64,000 nucleotides of DNA, taken from assembly GCF_900167155.1 (NCBI RefSeq), contig NZ_FUXU01000003.1, positions 62,001 through 126,000 on the forward strand, in the 5' to 3' direction. The position numbers and the translations under genes were made by a program. Source of the stretch: Enterovibrio nigricans DSM 22720. GTDB taxonomy: Bacteria; Pseudomonadota; Gammaproteobacteria; Enterobacterales; Vibrionaceae. Shown in pieces: positions 1-7,977 of this stretch (within the stretch, counting starts at the first letter, position 1; each line of letters begins with the position of its first letter). The notes beneath the pieces were generated by a model. The model worked only from the letters and a program-made list of their open reading frames with translations. It was not told where the DNA came from and ran no database searches.

Positions 1-371
1 TACCCGTAGATAACGTTCATCAGAGCGGGTTTACACAACGAGGTGTTAATCTTATCCAAGCTGAGGAAATTCTCGGTCAAGAGCCACACGAAATTTTGGT
101 GAATCCTTACATTCCAAACCAAACAGGTCAGTATTATCCGACGCCTGGTTTGGGTGAATGGGTGGTGCCAGAAGGGCAGTACTTTGTGATGGGTGATAAC
201 CGAGACAACAGCAAGGACAGCCGCTTCTGGGGATTTGTGCCTGAAGAAAATCTGGTGGGTAAAGCAGTCGGTATCTGGATCAGTTTCGAATTTGATGAAC
301 AAGGCGACAGCTTTTTGCCGTCTTGGGTACCTGTCGGCGTACGGTTTGACCGTATCGGCGGCATTGATTAA
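1..371 (+). CDS. lepB: Signal peptidase I, C-terminal part (5' end outside window)
   Basis: Inner-membrane serine protease that removes signal peptides from exported proteins at the periplasmic face. Only the C-terminal ~122 residues are here; the reading frame is open from base 3 and ends with TAA at 369-371. The conserved family box [11 protein letters not shown] (box E of the catalytic fold) is present, followed by the [14 protein letters not shown] segment and a C-terminal tail typical of proteobacterial LepB. The Ser/Lys catalytic dyad and the membrane anchors lie upstream of the window. rnc starts 11 bases downstream, the usual lepB-rnc-era order, so it is probably the promoter-proximal gene of this operon. 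Confidence 0.96.
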   Translation, partial: PVDNVHQSGFTQRGVNLIQAEEILGQEPHEILVNPYIPNQTGQYYPTPGLGEWVVPEGQYFVMGDNRDNSKDSRFWGFVPEENLVGKAVGIWISFEFDEQGDSFLPSWVPVGVRFDRIGGID

Positions 372-382
372 CTTGGAACGAC

Positions 383-1057
383 ATGACAACACCAACAAAT
401 AAATTGCAGCGTCGTATTCGCTATGAATTTAGCGATGCGGCGCTTCTTAGTCTCTCCCTGACACACCGAAGCGCCAGTGGATACCACAATGAGCGCCTAG
501 AGTTTCTGGGAGATTCTATCTTGAGTTTCGTTATTGCTGACGATCTCTACCATCGTTTCCCGAACGTTGATGAAGGTGACATGAGCCGTATGCGTGCAAC
601 GCTGGTTCGTGGTAACACGCTGGCCGAACTGGGCCGCGAGTTTGATCTTGGTGACGTATTGCAATTGGGCCCGGGTGAGCTGAAAAGTGGTGGATTCCGC
701 CGCGATTCAATTCTGGCCGATGCGGTAGAAGCCATTATCGGTGCTATCTATCTCGACAGCGATCTGGAAACGGTACGTGGAATTGTACTGGGTTGGTACA
801 AAGAGCGTCTGGACACTATTCAGCCAGGTGCTAACCAAAAAGACCCGAAAACACGCCTTCAGGAATCCCTGCAAGGGCGTCGCAAACCACTGCCTGCCTA
901 TAATGTGATTAAAGTGCAGGGCGAAGCACATAACCAACAGTTCACGGTTGAGTGCGAAGTAGCAGGTCTGGATCGACCTGTCGTAGGAAAGGGCAGCAGT
1001 CGACGCAAGGCTGAGCAAGCGGCTGCAGAACTGGCATTACAAAAGCTGGATTCATGA
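383..1057 (+). CDS. rnc: Ribonuclease III
   Basis: Double-strand-specific endoribonuclease for rRNA processing and mRNA/sRNA turnover. The 224-residue length is normal for the family. The signature [10 protein letters not shown] lies near residues 36-45 and supplies the acidic Mg2+ ligands (E40, D44); the second acidic motif DAVEAIIGA follows near residue 115. A C-terminal double-stranded-RNA-binding domain is seen from about residue 155, ending in a [17 protein letters not shown] helix. The start ATG is 11 bases after the lepB stop. The stop codon overlaps the era start as ATGA, so the two are translationally coupled. Confidence 0.98.
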   Translation: MTTPTNKLQRRIRYEFSDAALLSLSLTHRSASGYHNERLEFLGDSILSFVIADDLYHRFPNVDEGDMSRMRATLVRGNTLAELGREFDLGDVLQLGPGELKSGGFRRDSILADAVEAIIGAIYLDSDLETVRGIVLGWYKERLDTIQPGANQKDPKTRLQESLQGRRKPLPAYNVIKVQGEAHNQQFTVECEVAGLDRPVVGKGSSRRKAEQAAAELALQKLDS

Positions 1058-1968
1058 CAGACACGCAGCAAACTCACCACTGTGGCTTTATCGCCATTGT
1101 TGGACGCCCAAATGTGGGAAAATCTACGCTTCTAAACCGCCTTGTCGGGCAGAAGCTGTCAATCACGTCACGCAAACCACAAACCACGCGTCACCGCATC
1201 ATGGGTGTTGATACCCGTGATGGCTATCAAGCGGTTTATGTGGATACGCCGGGGCTTCATATTGAAGAAAAACGTACCATCAACCGGTTGATGAACCGTG
1301 CAGCGTCTAGCTCACTGACCGACGTTGAATTGGTACTGTTCCTTGTTGATGGCACGATTTGGACAGCAGATGACGAAATGGTATTAAACAAGCTCAAGAA
1401 ATCTGGGCTGCCTGTTGTTTTGCTGATCAACAAAGTGGATAACGTCAAAGAAAAAAGCGAACTGTTTCCGCATCTGCAAGCGCTGAGCGAGAAAATGGAC
1501 TTCGTTGATGTTGTGCCTGTTTCTGCAAAGAGCGGTAAAAATATTGATGTGGTCGAGAAGTTGGTTCGTCAGCACTTGCCGGTGTGTGAGTGGTACTTCC
1601 CTGAGGAGTACGTGACTGACCGTTCTCAACGCTTTATGGCGTCTGAAATTATTCGTGAAAAGCTGATGCGTTTTACGGGTGATGAACTGCCTTATTCAGT
1701 GACGGTAGAAATCGAACGCTTTGATTACAACCCTGAAACCGATGGTTTCGAGATCAATGGTTTGATTTTGGTTGAACGTAGCGGTCAGAAGAAAATGGTG
1801 ATCGGTAAAGGTGGCGATAAAATCAAAACCATTGGCCGTGAAGCCCGTCTGGACATGCAAGAGCTGTTCGACCGTAAGGTTTACCTCGAACTTTGGGTGA
1901 AAGTGAAGTCAGGTTGGGCTGATGACGAGCGCGCATTGCGCAGTCTTGGCTATATCGACGATCTATAA
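1054..1968 (+). CDS. era: GTPase Era
   Basis: Essential Ras-like GTPase that binds the 3' end of 16S rRNA and assists 30S subunit maturation. The 304-residue protein has the G1 loop GRPNVGKS (residues 17-24), switch residues TTRH, G3 DTPG (64-67), G4 NKVD (126-129) and G5 SAK. A C-terminal KH RNA-binding domain carries the [10 protein letters not shown] motif. The start overlaps the rnc stop by four bases (ATGA). A 39-base gap separates it from recO. Confidence 0.98.
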   Translation: MTDTQQTHHCGFIAIVGRPNVGKSTLLNRLVGQKLSITSRKPQTTRHRIMGVDTRDGYQAVYVDTPGLHIEEKRTINRLMNRAASSSLTDVELVLFLVDGTIWTADDEMVLNKLKKSGLPVVLLINKVDNVKEKSELFPHLQALSEKMDFVDVVPVSAKSGKNIDVVEKLVRQHLPVCEWYFPEEYVTDRSQRFMASEIIREKLMRFTGDELPYSVTVEIERFDYNPETDGFEINGLILVERSGQKKMVIGKGGDKIKTIGREARLDMQELFDRKVYLELWVKVKSGWADDERALRSLGYIDDL

Positions 1969-2007
1969 GCCCTTTCTTCGTCATACTTAAAATACACCAG
2001 GAGCAAT

Positions 2008-2721
2008 ATGGAAGGCTTGCAGCGCTGCTTTGTTCTGCACTCACGACCTTACAGTGAGACCAGCCTGATTCTGGATGTTTTTAGCGAAAACCACGGGCGT
2101 GTCAGCATCATGGCGAAAGGTGCCCGTGGTAAACGCTCTCCCCTCAAAGGGGCTTTGCAGCCCTTTACGCCCTTGCTCATGAAATGGTCTGGCCGTGGCG
2201 AAATGCGCACCCTTCGCCAAGCTGAAGCGATGGGATTGGCGATTCCCCTCTCTGGAAATGCGCTCTTTTCAGGGCTATACCTCAACGAAATTCTTAGTCG
2301 CGTGGTGGAACCGGAAACGGGCTATCACCAGCTTTTCTATGACTACGTTACTGCACTGACGGAATTGGCTCAGTACAGCAATCCTGAACCGGCTTTACGC
2401 CGTTTTGAGCTCGCCTTACTAGACTCGCTGGGATATGGCGTGGATTTTCTGCATTGTGCAGGCAGTGGCGAAGAGGTAGACCAAGCCATGACCTACATTT
2501 TCCGTGAGCAGCAGGGGTTTGTCGCCTCGCTTATGAAAAGCAATAACCTCGTATTTACTGGCAGTGATCTGCTTGCTTTGGCCTCTCGTCAGTTTACAAC
2601 CCGTGACCAGTTAAAAGCGGCGAAACGCTTTACACGATTGGCACTCAAGCCTTATCTTGGTTCCAAGCCTCTCAAAAGCCGAGAGCTATTTTTGTTAAGA
2701 ACAAGGAAATCAACGCAATGA
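2008..2721 (+). CDS. recO: DNA repair protein RecO
   Basis: Recombination mediator of the RecFOR pathway; anneals single strands and helps load RecA onto SSB-coated gaps. The 237-residue length and the N-terminal OB-fold segment ([21 protein letters not shown]) match the family. The helical C-terminal domain follows. An AGGAG ribosome site lies six bases before the ATG. The stop overlaps the pdxJ start as ATGA. Gene order era-recO-pdxJ-acpS is the standard enterobacterial/vibrio arrangement. Confidence 0.97.
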   Translation: MEGLQRCFVLHSRPYSETSLILDVFSENHGRVSIMAKGARGKRSPLKGALQPFTPLLMKWSGRGEMRTLRQAEAMGLAIPLSGNALFSGLYLNEILSRVVEPETGYHQLFYDYVTALTELAQYSNPEPALRRFELALLDSLGYGVDFLHCAGSGEEVDQAMTYIFREQQGFVASLMKSNNLVFTGSDLLALASRQFTTRDQLKAAKRFTRLALKPYLGSKPLKSRELFLLRTRKSTQ

Positions 2722-3449
2722 ATACCATTTACCTGGGCGTGAATATTGACCATGTGGCGACTGTTCGTAATGCGCGTGGCACGAAGTACCCTGATCCAGT
2801 CCATGCGGCAGAAATTGCTGAGCGTGCGGGTGCTGATGGTATTACGGTCCATTTGCGTGAAGACCGCCGTCATATCAAAGATCGTGATGTCTACATACTG
2901 CGTGACACGCTACAAACGCGCATGAATCTGGAAATGGCAGTGACCGAGGAAATGGTAAACATCGCATTGGATGTGATGCCTGCCTATGTGTGTCTGGTGC
3001 CGGAAAAGCGTGAAGAATTGACCACCGAAGGCGGTTTGGATGTTGCGGGTCAGCTGGATAAAGTGAAAGCGGCCACAGAAACACTGAATGCAGCCGGTAT
3101 TAAAGTGTCGCTATTTATCGACGCTGATCGCACGCAAATCGATGCGGCAAAAGCATGTGGTGCGCCTTTCATTGAGTTGCATACCGGAGCTTACGCAGAA
3201 GCGGAAACGGATGAAGACATGCAGGCTGAGCTGAAGAAAATTGCAGCAGCAGCGAGCTACGCGCATGATTTGGGGATTAAAGTGAATGCCGGCCACGGTC
3301 TGACGTATCACAACGTTACACCCATCGCGAAAATTCCAGAGATCTACGAACTGAACATTGGTCATGCCATCATTGGCCGTGCAGTTTTTGATGGCTTGCC
3401 GAAAGCGGTTGCAGACATGAAAGCCATCATGCAGGAAGCGCGTCGTTAA
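2718..3449 (+). CDS. pdxJ: Pyridoxine 5'-phosphate synthase
   Basis: Condenses 1-deoxy-D-xylulose 5-phosphate with 3-amino-2-oxopropyl phosphate to pyridoxine 5'-phosphate in the DXP-dependent vitamin B6 pathway. The 243-residue TIM-barrel protein starts with the family-typical [17 protein letters not shown] and contains [10 protein letters not shown] and [12 protein letters not shown], which carry catalytic and phosphate-binding residues. It overlaps recO by four bases and acpS by one base (TAATG), so it sits within a coupled operon. Confidence 0.98.
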   Translation: MNTIYLGVNIDHVATVRNARGTKYPDPVHAAEIAERAGADGITVHLREDRRHIKDRDVYILRDTLQTRMNLEMAVTEEMVNIALDVMPAYVCLVPEKREELTTEGGLDVAGQLDKVKAATETLNAAGIKVSLFIDADRTQIDAAKACGAPFIELHTGAYAEAETDEDMQAELKKIAAAASYAHDLGIKVNAGHGLTYHNVTPIAKIPEIYELNIGHAIIGRAVFDGLPKAVADMKAIMQEARR

Positions 3450-3832
3450 TGGCCGTTGTCGGTTTAGGGACTGACATTGCTGAAATCGGGCGGTTTGACA
3501 CCATCATCGCCCGAAAAACAGGTGATGCGTTTGCACAGCGTGTCCTGACGCCATCTGAGCTAGAAAAGTACGCCAGTACCAAGCAGAAAGCCCGCTATTT
3601 GGCCAAGCGCTTTGCAGCAAAAGAGGCAGCATCTAAAGCCTTGGGTACGGGGATAGCGTGTGGCGTGACGTTTCACGATTTTGACGTCACCAATGATGAG
3701 CATGGAAAACCGCTGCTTGCATTGTCAGGTGTGGCGAAGCAACTTGCAGACGCGCGGGGGGTGACAAACATCCTCCTCACCATTGCTGATGAGAAACGCT
3801 ATGCCGTTGCGACGGTGCTGCTAGAGCAATAA
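3449..3832 (+). CDS. acpS: Holo-[acyl-carrier-protein] synthase
   Basis: Transfers 4'-phosphopantetheine from CoA to the conserved serine of acyl carrier proteins. At 127 residues it is the usual AcpS size; [12 protein letters not shown] at residues 5-16 holds the Mg2+-binding Asp, and [14 protein letters not shown] holds the second acidic ligand. The start overlaps the pdxJ stop by one base. It is the last gene of the lepB-acpS run, with a strong terminator just after it. A minus-strand cassette with its own ACP (7412-7666) converges on it, so AcpS is a natural candidate to activate that ACP. Confidence 0.97.
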   Translation: MAVVGLGTDIAEIGRFDTIIARKTGDAFAQRVLTPSELEKYASTKQKARYLAKRFAAKEAASKALGTGIACGVTFHDFDVTNDEHGKPLLALSGVAKQLADARGVTNILLTIADEKRYAVATVLLEQ

Positions 3833-3844
3833 TATTGAGATAGC

Positions 3845-3875
3845 AAAGAGCCCGCAAGCCGCGGGCTCTTTTTCT
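3845..3875. terminator. Bidirectional intrinsic terminator between acpS and the ketosynthase gene
   Basis: A perfect 11-bp stem (AAAGAGCCCGC / GCGGGCTCTTT) with a five-base loop is followed by a T tract on the plus strand and preceded by an A-rich tract. It sits between two convergent genes and should stop transcription from both sides. Confidence 0.9.
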
Positions 3876-3889
3876 TTGACTTACATTCG

Positions 3890-5122
3890 TTAAGCCGTCA
3901 TACGTTTAAAGACAATGGACGTATTTACGCCGCCAAACGCAAAGTTATTGCTCATGATGTACTCGCAATCGATCTGACGCTCTTCGCCGCGAATGTAATC
4001 AAGTTCGCCACAGGCAGGGTCAACGTTGTCGAGATTAAGTGTTGGGCTGAACCAGCCGTTGTTCATCATTTCAATCGCAAGCCAGGCTTCAATTGCACCG
4101 CAAGCCCCTAAAGTGTGTCCAAAATAACTTTTTAGTGAACTGATTGGCATGCGAGAACCAAACACATTGGTCGTCGCTTGCGTTTCGGCGATATCTCCTT
4201 TGCTGGTTGCCGTACCATGCGCGGAGACATAGCCGATTTGACCTGCAGATACGCCTGCATTTTTAAGCGCATTCTCCATACAAATTTGCATGGTTTCCAT
4301 CTGGGGGTCGGTGATATGCGCGGCATCGCAGTTACTGGCAAAGCCGACAATCTCTGCATAGATGGTAGCACCACGTGCTTTTGCGTGCTCATACTCTTCC
4401 AGCACCAATGACCCCGCGCCTTCACCAATGACAATCCCGTCGCGATTGACATCAAATGGACGGGGTGTCGCGTCCGGTGTGTCGTTTTTCTGGCTAGTCG
4501 CATACAAAGTATCGAAGACGGCGGGTTGGGTAGGGCAGAGCTCATCTGCACCGCCTGCGACCATTGCAGTCTGGTAGCCGTGTTTAATGGCTTCATAAGA
4601 ATAGCCAATCGCCTGGCTACCCGATGTACAGGCACTGCTGGTTGGGATTACTCGCCCTCTAAGGCCAAAGAAAAGCCCTATGTTAACCGCAGTGGTAGCT
4701 GGCATCATTTGTACGTAAGTATTCGCTGTGATCGCTTCGGTGGTCTTTTTCTCCATCATGATAGAGAAAGCGCGAGAAGGTCCATTACTGCCCGTTGATG
4801 AGCCAAATGCTACGCCAGTTTGACCGTTGTTGAGGACATCCAAGCCCATAAGCCCAGATTGAATGAGAGCAAGTTCTGTGGCAACGGTAGAGTATTTCGC
4901 CACTAAGCCCATGCTTCGCACCTGTTTGCGACCATAATGTTTGGGCAGGACAAACTCATCCAATGGCGCTGTCAAACGGGTGTTGAGGCCGTCATATTGC
5001 TCAAGTGATTCTGTGTATTTTACCGCATTCTTGTGTTCGAGAAGGCGAGAGGACACAGTATCCCAGTGATTACCAAAAGCGGTGACTCCCGCCATTCCGG
5101 TAACGACAACACGTCTGTTCAT
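3890..5122 (-). CDS. Beta-ketoacyl-ACP synthase (FabF-like, aryl-polyene ApeR type)
   Basis: Condensing enzyme of the FabF/KAS-II fold, 410 residues. The catalytic triad is visible as C165 (SSACTSGSQ), H302 (AHGTATSKGD) and H336 (YFGHTLGAC), so the enzyme should be active. It is the last gene of a minus-strand cassette ACP - AMP ligase (truncated) - hotdog dehydratase - ketoreductase - ketosynthase. Its start overlaps the ketoreductase stop as ATGA. The primary fabF of lipid synthesis normally sits with fabD/fabG/acpP, so this is a secondary, dedicated synthase. The dehydratase-KR-KS order resembles the apeP-apeQ-apeR end of aryl polyene clusters. That assignment rests on order and family resemblance only. 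Confidence 0.85.
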   Translation of the reverse strand: MNRRVVVTGMAGVTAFGNHWDTVSSRLLEHKNAVKYTESLEQYDGLNTRLTAPLDEFVLPKHYGRKQVRSMGLVAKYSTVATELALIQSGLMGLDVLNNGQTGVAFGSSTGSNGPSRAFSIMMEKKTTEAITANTYVQMMPATTAVNIGLFFGLRGRVIPTSSACTSGSQAIGYSYEAIKHGYQTAMVAGGADELCPTQPAVFDTLYATSQKNDTPDATPRPFDVNRDGIVIGEGAGSLVLEEYEHAKARGATIYAEIVGFASNCDAAHITDPQMETMQICMENALKNAGVSAGQIGYVSAHGTATSKGDIAETQATTNVFGSRMPISSLKSYFGHTLGACGAIEAWLAIEMMNNGWFSPTLNLDNVDPACGELDYIRGEERQIDCEYIMSNNFAFGGVNTSIVFKRMTA

Positions 5123-5844
5123 CGAAAACCTCCATTTATCGAAATTACTTGTCGGGTGACATAACTGGCTGCATCGGACATTAAAAAGGCGACAACATTC
5201 GCGACCTCTTCGGGGGTTCCCATGCGGTTGAGAGCGATATCAGGCAGTGCCTTAGCGAGTATTCGCTCATCTATCATGCCTGTATCAATCAACCCCGGCG
5301 CGACGCAGTTGACGGTGATTTTTCTTTTTCCTAGCTCCATCGCTAATGCTTTTGTTGCGCCGATAATTCCCGCCTTGGCCGCGCTGTAGTTCGTTTGGCC
5401 CGGGTTGCCAATAAGGCCGGAAACCGATGACATTGTGACGATTCGTCCTCCCGTTCGTAATCGAATCATGGGCATCACAATGGGATGAAGGACGTTGTAG
5501 AAGCTGTCGAGATTGGTATGGACGACGCCATCCCATTCTTCTTCGGTCATCGCGGGAAAGGCGGTGTCTGCGGTTACACCCGCGTTATTTACGATGCCGT
5601 AATAGGCCCCGAAAGCCTCGATGTCGCTTTCAATTTGCTCTCTGCATTCATTTCTATTTCGAATGTCAAATCGCAGGATACGACCTGTCCCGCCATTATT
5701 TTCTATGGTGGTCAGTGTCTCTCTGGCACCACCTTCGTCGTTGCCATAGTGAACGACAATATCAAAGCCAGCATTCGCCAGCGTGATGGCAATTGCCCGA
5801 CCAATGCCTTTACTTGCCCCTGTTACCAGTACAGTGCGTGTCAT
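5119..5844 (-). CDS. 3-oxoacyl-ACP reductase (FabG-like SDR, ApeQ type)
   Basis: Short-chain dehydrogenase/reductase, 241 residues, predicted to reduce a 3-oxoacyl-ACP with NADPH. The cofactor loop TGASKGIG is at residues 8-15, NNAG near 86-89, and the catalytic Ser140-Tyr153-Lys157 triad is in place (NYSAAKAG). The start overlaps the dehydratase stop by four bases and the stop overlaps the ketosynthase start by four bases, so the three are translationally coupled. It belongs to the same accessory cassette and is probably not the housekeeping fabG. Confidence 0.87.
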   Translation of the reverse strand: MTRTVLVTGASKGIGRAIAITLANAGFDIVVHYGNDEGGARETLTTIENNGGTGRILRFDIRNRNECREQIESDIEAFGAYYGIVNNAGVTADTAFPAMTEEEWDGVVHTNLDSFYNVLHPIVMPMIRLRTGGRIVTMSSVSGLIGNPGQTNYSAAKAGIIGATKALAMELGKRKITVNCVAPGLIDTGMIDERILAKALPDIALNRMGTPEEVANVVAFLMSDAASYVTRQVISINGGFR

Positions 5845-6317
5845 GGGGATTCTCCTTTCGTCATGTCTTCAAGGGCGTCCGTTGACGGTTCGTAGGTACT
5901 TAACTGACAGGTTGCAACTTCAATACCATCCAATTCAATGTGGCATCGAAACACAGACATTCCTCCATCACTCATGACTTCTTCCACGAATATATCGAGG
6001 GGCTTGCCGATAGGAAACTGAGGGACAGTGACCTTGTATTGCCGGCTGCCAACGAGAAAGCCTATGGCAGGTGTTTTACCTGTTAAGAAGTCTTGATAGC
6101 CTGACCAAGTAGCAATGGTTTGCGCCATCAATTCAATGCCTACCCAAGCGGGAATGCCTTGCAGTAACTTGTCGAAAAAGTGGTGTTGATAGGTTGGGAA
6201 CGCTTGGCAATGCGCGGAGGTAGTATCAGCATGTTTCAGTGCGTCGAGTAGCAGCATTGGCGCTCTATGAGGCACTAATGATGCTATTGGGGGATAGACG
6301 TTAGTATCGTCAGTCAT
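5841..6317 (-). CDS. Hotdog-fold 3-hydroxyacyl-ACP dehydratase-like protein (ApeP type)
   Basis: 158 residues from the ATG at 6317. A longer open frame reaching 6413 exists, but its extra 32 residues overlap a relict coding tail and have no ribosome site. PHRAPMLLLD matches the FabZ/FabA catalytic-His segment (compare LPHRYPFLLVD), and GIELMAQTIATWSGY matches the helix that carries the acidic residue. It probably dehydrates 3-hydroxyacyl-ACP intermediates. The start ATG overlaps the stop of a relict frame at 6310, the pattern of a once-coupled upstream gene. The stop overlaps the ketoreductase start as ATGA. Confidence 0.8.
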   Translation of the reverse strand: MTDDTNVYPPIASLVPHRAPMLLLDALKHADTTSAHCQAFPTYQHHFFDKLLQGIPAWVGIELMAQTIATWSGYQDFLTGKTPAIGFLVGSRQYKVTVPQFPIGKPLDIFVEEVMSDGGMSVFRCHIELDGIEVATCQLSTYEPSTDALEDMTKGESP

Positions 6318-6502
6318 GAAATATTTCCCCCAACTCTTTGGATACCGCTGCATATGCCAGCAGTTTCTCTTTAAGCACTGGCGGTGCGACAAACTGCATT
6401 TCTTGTCCGTCAAGGGTTACTGGAACCTGTACGGTATGTGCTTTACATAACCTTTGCAGTGAAACGCAGGATCGTTGGGGTTGAGCCTTTTTAATTGTGC
6501 GG
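6310..6502 (-). pseudogene. Relict 3' tail of an unidentified gene upstream of the dehydratase
   Basis: On the minus strand a frame different from the AMP ligase is open from a stop near 6500 down to TGA at 6310-6312. Its last ~45 residues (ending VSKELGEIFHD) read like ordinary coding sequence, and its stop overlaps the dehydratase start, as for an intact coupled gene. It has no plausible start of its own and lies under the end of the truncated AMP ligase. My reading is that an internal deletion joined the front of the ligase to the back of another cluster gene. The parent family was not recognised. Confidence 0.55.
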
Positions 6503-7178
6503 GGCTACTGATTAATGTCAAAGGAAGTGTATGGTCCAGCGGAGATTGCTGTACGTAATCAATATTAGTGCGCGCAAACGGTCGATGGGCGAAAAGAGGC
6601 CAAAATACACGAAAGAGCAGGCCGTAAATGTGTTGATGAGAGACAGTGCTAACAACCGCACTCTCACCCAGAGTGTTTCCCCAAGTTTGCTCAAGCGTAT
6701 CAATCTCAACATGCAATTGATGCAGTGACTTGATGATGGCTTTCGGTGTCCCACTAGAGCCTGACGTGTAAAGGATCAGTTGAATATCTTTATCATTGAA
6801 AGTGGGGAGTGGGATGTGCTCCGTTGAGGTTGTTTCAACGGGCAGCGTCACGGACTGTTTACCTAGAACGGTGATTGCCGCGGTATCTGTTACCACGCCG
6901 TCATACGCATCGGACAATTCTGCCAGGGCGGAGGGACGTAAGTTTCCAGGTACAACAATGGTCTTTTCTGCATGTGCCAGTGCTAAACATGCCAAAGCCA
7001 TGTGATAGCTATCGTCCAGACATAATGCCCAGCGCTTGCGACTATCGTTTTCAAACACGCGATACAACGCTTCAACGTCCCGTTGGAAGCATGGCCAGGT
7101 TTGCGTGTTCTCTTGGTCAGTGGTGACGTAATGGCGACTATTGACCGCCATAAGTTGGGAAAATGTAGATAAGCCCAT
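6417..7178 (-). pseudogene. Truncated AMP-dependent acyl/aryl ligase (N-terminal part only, ApeH-like)
   Basis: Start of an adenylate-forming ligase of the acyl-CoA/ACP synthetase superfamily. The P-loop-like core motif LILYTSGSSGTPKAI is present, but the frame stops after about 253 residues, before the second nucleotide-binding motifs and the mobile C-terminal domain; family members of this type run to about 450 residues. The last ~20 residues (after AQLKRL) are not family-like and mark the junction with the relict tail. An ATG at 7178 with GAGG ten bases upstream is preferred over the ATG at 7211, which lacks a ribosome site. In aryl polyene clusters such a ligase loads the aryl starter onto the ACP; here it should be inactive. 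Confidence 0.75.
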
Positions 7179-7239
7179 ATGACTTGCAAACCTCAATAAG
7201 TGACTGCACATCTTGGGGGCATAGGCTTAACCCGAGATG

Positions 7240-7363
7240 CTAAAACCCAAGCAATGCACTGACCCATTCCTGCATTTCAACGGCGAGAATTCCTCGCAAT
7301 TGATGGCCTGGCTCGGGTGGTCTATCCAGTGGTGTTTGCCAATGCTCAATCGAAACCGTGCGC
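7240..7363 (-). pseudogene. Relict 3' tail of a gene between ACP and ligase
   Basis: A minus-strand frame ending in TAG at 7240-7242 encodes about 39 coding-like residues (including IEHWQTPLDRPPEPGHQL) with no usable start. It begins exactly at the edge of a long hairpin (7358-7399) and ends about 60 bases before the ligase start. Like the tail at 6310 it looks like the last part of a deleted cluster gene. Family unknown. Confidence 0.4.
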
Positions 7364-7399
7364 TACAATCGCCATGAACTAATGGCGGTTGTAGCGCAC
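7358..7399. repeat. 18-bp inverted repeat just downstream of the ACP gene
   Basis: GTGCGCTACAATCGCCAT and ATGGCGGTTGTAGCGCAC pair over 18 bp with one wobble and a six-base loop. It follows the ACP stop by 12 bases on the minus strand but has no T tract, so it is not a standard terminator. It could protect the ACP message end or attenuate transcription into the downstream genes, or it may mark a rearrangement junction. Confidence 0.75.
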
Positions 7400-7411
7400 G
7401 CACGTTTTGAT

Positions 7412-7666
7412 TTAGGCGGTTTGCAGAAGCTCGTTAATCGCATTAACAACATCCTGCACCGTCCTTACGCTTTTGAAGGTCTCTGGTGGGATTTTCTGAC
7501 CAATTTCTTTTTGTAAATGCACGACAAGGTCGACAGCGTCAATACTGTCTAAAACAAGATCCTCATAAAGGTTTGCGTCAGGGGAAACGTCGTCTGCGGC
7601 AACATCAAACATGTCGATGAGCGCGGCTTTTACTAGTTCGAAATTTTTTGTAGTTATATCAGCCAT
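7412..7666 (-). CDS. Acyl carrier protein of the accessory cassette
   Basis: 84 residues, one phosphopantetheine-binding domain. The attachment serine is S41 in LVLDSIDAVDLV, and the acidic helix-II surface is intact. The start is set at MADITTKNFE; an upstream in-frame ATG at 7729 would add 21 unrelated residues. It is unlike the housekeeping AcpP (DSLDTVEL) and belongs to the secondary carrier proteins of polyene/polyketide-like clusters. It is the first gene of the minus-strand cassette. AcpS, encoded at the other end, could activate it. Confidence 0.88.
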   Translation of the reverse strand: MADITTKNFELVKAALIDMFDVAADDVSPDANLYEDLVLDSIDAVDLVVHLQKEIGQKIPPETFKSVRTVQDVVNAINELLQTA

Positions 7667-7939
7667 GATACTTATCTCTAACGTTGTTGTATTTTTCCAC
7701 TTTCGGCAGTGGTTTGTTTTTTTTACCAAAGTGTTGAGAGATATATCAGACTGGTTTTCTGAGTACTAAATCAGAAAGATGGGATTACGTGATGTATCGT
7801 GAAGTTTTTACAGTGCTTACATTCCTAGACAATTTTTTTTGAAATCACTCGAAGATGATGCCCTGAAAAATATACATTCATTTATGTGAGGATTGGTGTT
7901 TTAGAAGGGACATCTCAGACATAGAATCGAGGCTGTATA
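7667..7939. other. Intergenic region upstream of the ACP gene
   Basis: About 270 A+T-rich bases between the ACP start and the barA terminator. It must hold the minus-strand promoter of the accessory cassette, but I see no convincing -35/-10 pair or operator. No open frame looks coding. Confidence 0.6.
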
Positions 7940-7972
7940 AAAAAGCTGGCACGCTTGTGTGCCAGCTTTTTG
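7939..7972 (-). terminator. barA intrinsic terminator
   Basis: AAAAAGCTGGCAC / GTGCCAGCTTTTT forms a perfect stem around a six-base loop. Read on the minus strand it lies six bases after the barA stop and ends in a T tract. Confidence 0.88.
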
Positions 7973-7977
7973 AGGGA

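Noticed and set aside
5841-6413. Longer start for the dehydratase at 6413
   Set aside because: The extra 32 residues overlap a relict tail in another frame; the ATG at 6317 matches the family start and shows the usual overlap with an upstream stop.
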